This document shows, one piece after another, positions 48,734 through 48,792 of a stretch of DNA of 48,792 bases; the first letter of the stretch is position 1; each line of letters opens with the position of its first letter. A program made the translations under genes and the position numbers. This DNA comes from a virus, in the IMG/VR virus record IMGVR_UViG_3300034280_000441, positions 1 to 48,792 of that record, one strand, 5' to 3'. The notes under the pieces were generated by a model. That model saw only the letters and a program-made list of their open reading frames with translations, did not search any database and was not told the origin of the DNA.

Positions 48734-48792
48734 GTCGTAAACCCTTTGTGTTCAAGCACTTAGGGCCGACGCGGGGAGCCGGATTTGACGTA
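48734..48792 (+). repeat. 84-bp early-cassette element, copy 11 (cut by window end)
   Basis: GTCGTAA 48734, ACTTA 48758-48762, 28-nt core GACGCGGGGAGCCGG, then the first TA of TAAGT at the last two bases. Same +24 and 28 spacings, so the array continues beyond the window. Confidence 0.85.

Noticed and set aside
48145-48759. 204-aa minus-strand frame at the right edge
   Set aside because: Fully antisense to four compact plus-strand genes with overlapping starts and stops, and to element 11.
39350-48792. CRISPR array
   Set aside because: The repeats are 84-bp, spaced by coding genes of 0.4-1.3 kb, diverged, and not separated by unique spacers of equal size.
39350-48792. Integron attC sites
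   Set aside because: The layout of cassette plus imperfect palindrome is similar, but no GTTRRRY/RYYYAAC core pairs or integrase gene were found.

Overview
The window is part of a tailed-phage genome (Caudoviricetes, long-tailed siphovirus-like), most likely lytic or from a metagenome. It holds a complete head/packaging module, neck and tail genes, a tail-fibre block, and an early region of very small genes. I see no integrase, tRNA, rRNA or CRISPR array. The sequence does not name the host. Early promoters match the bacterial sigma-70 consensus closely, so the host is an ordinary bacterium.

Layout. Two divergent blocks leave a switch region at about 37.5 kb. Leftward (minus strand, 37.5 kb to 1): a small protein, a sigma-factor-like protein, a probable small terminase, GDP-mannose 4,6-dehydratase, HNH and ERCC4-type nucleases, large terminase, portal, protease with an in-frame nested scaffold, decoration protein and major capsid protein, ending in a strong terminator at 26.2 kb. 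A fibre/receptor block (26.1-17.9 kb) follows. It has Mtd-like N-termini, FN3 and discoidin-like tips, a 2OG-Fe(II) oxygenase and GC-rich inserted segments. Then come a glycosyltransferase, neck genes, tail tube, assembly-chaperone candidates and a giant tape measure protein that runs off the left edge (more than 3,100 residues).

Rightward (plus strand, 37.6-48.8 kb): an AT-hook regulator, GDP-L-fucose synthase, a secreted small protein, then about 32 tiny ORFs (23-149 aa). Most have their own TTGACA/TATAAT promoter. The small-gene array is cut into cassettes by 11 copies of an 84-bp element whose four conserved sub-motifs keep fixed spacing, including exactly 28 nt between ACTTA and TAAGT in every copy.

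Two observations stand out. (1) The tape measure protein carries, between repeated GG-x-[IV]-Q-[RK]-F-x-[RK]-G linkers, a P-loop (Walker A) segment, a nucleotidylyltransferase-like domain (TSGH plus ISGTxxR) and a HAD-phosphatase-like domain (DFDMTT, LLTAR, DDHPDN). This looks like an enzyme set that could enter the host with the DNA. (2) The fixed-geometry 84-bp element delimits early cassettes, and a related 18-bp inverted repeat near -35 boxes shares its CTTACG/CGTAAG half-sites, suggesting one DNA-binding protein or one RNA fold controls the region.

Pathway links: Gmd (late operon) and Fcl (rightward block) together convert GDP-mannose to GDP-L-fucose, and an RgpF-like glycosyltransferase lies among the structural genes, so virion or host-surface glycosylation is plausible. 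Several early proteins are small SH3-like barrels, tiny membrane proteins or extremely acidic proteins, typical of host-takeover and anti-defence genes, but none can be assigned a precise function from sequence alone.
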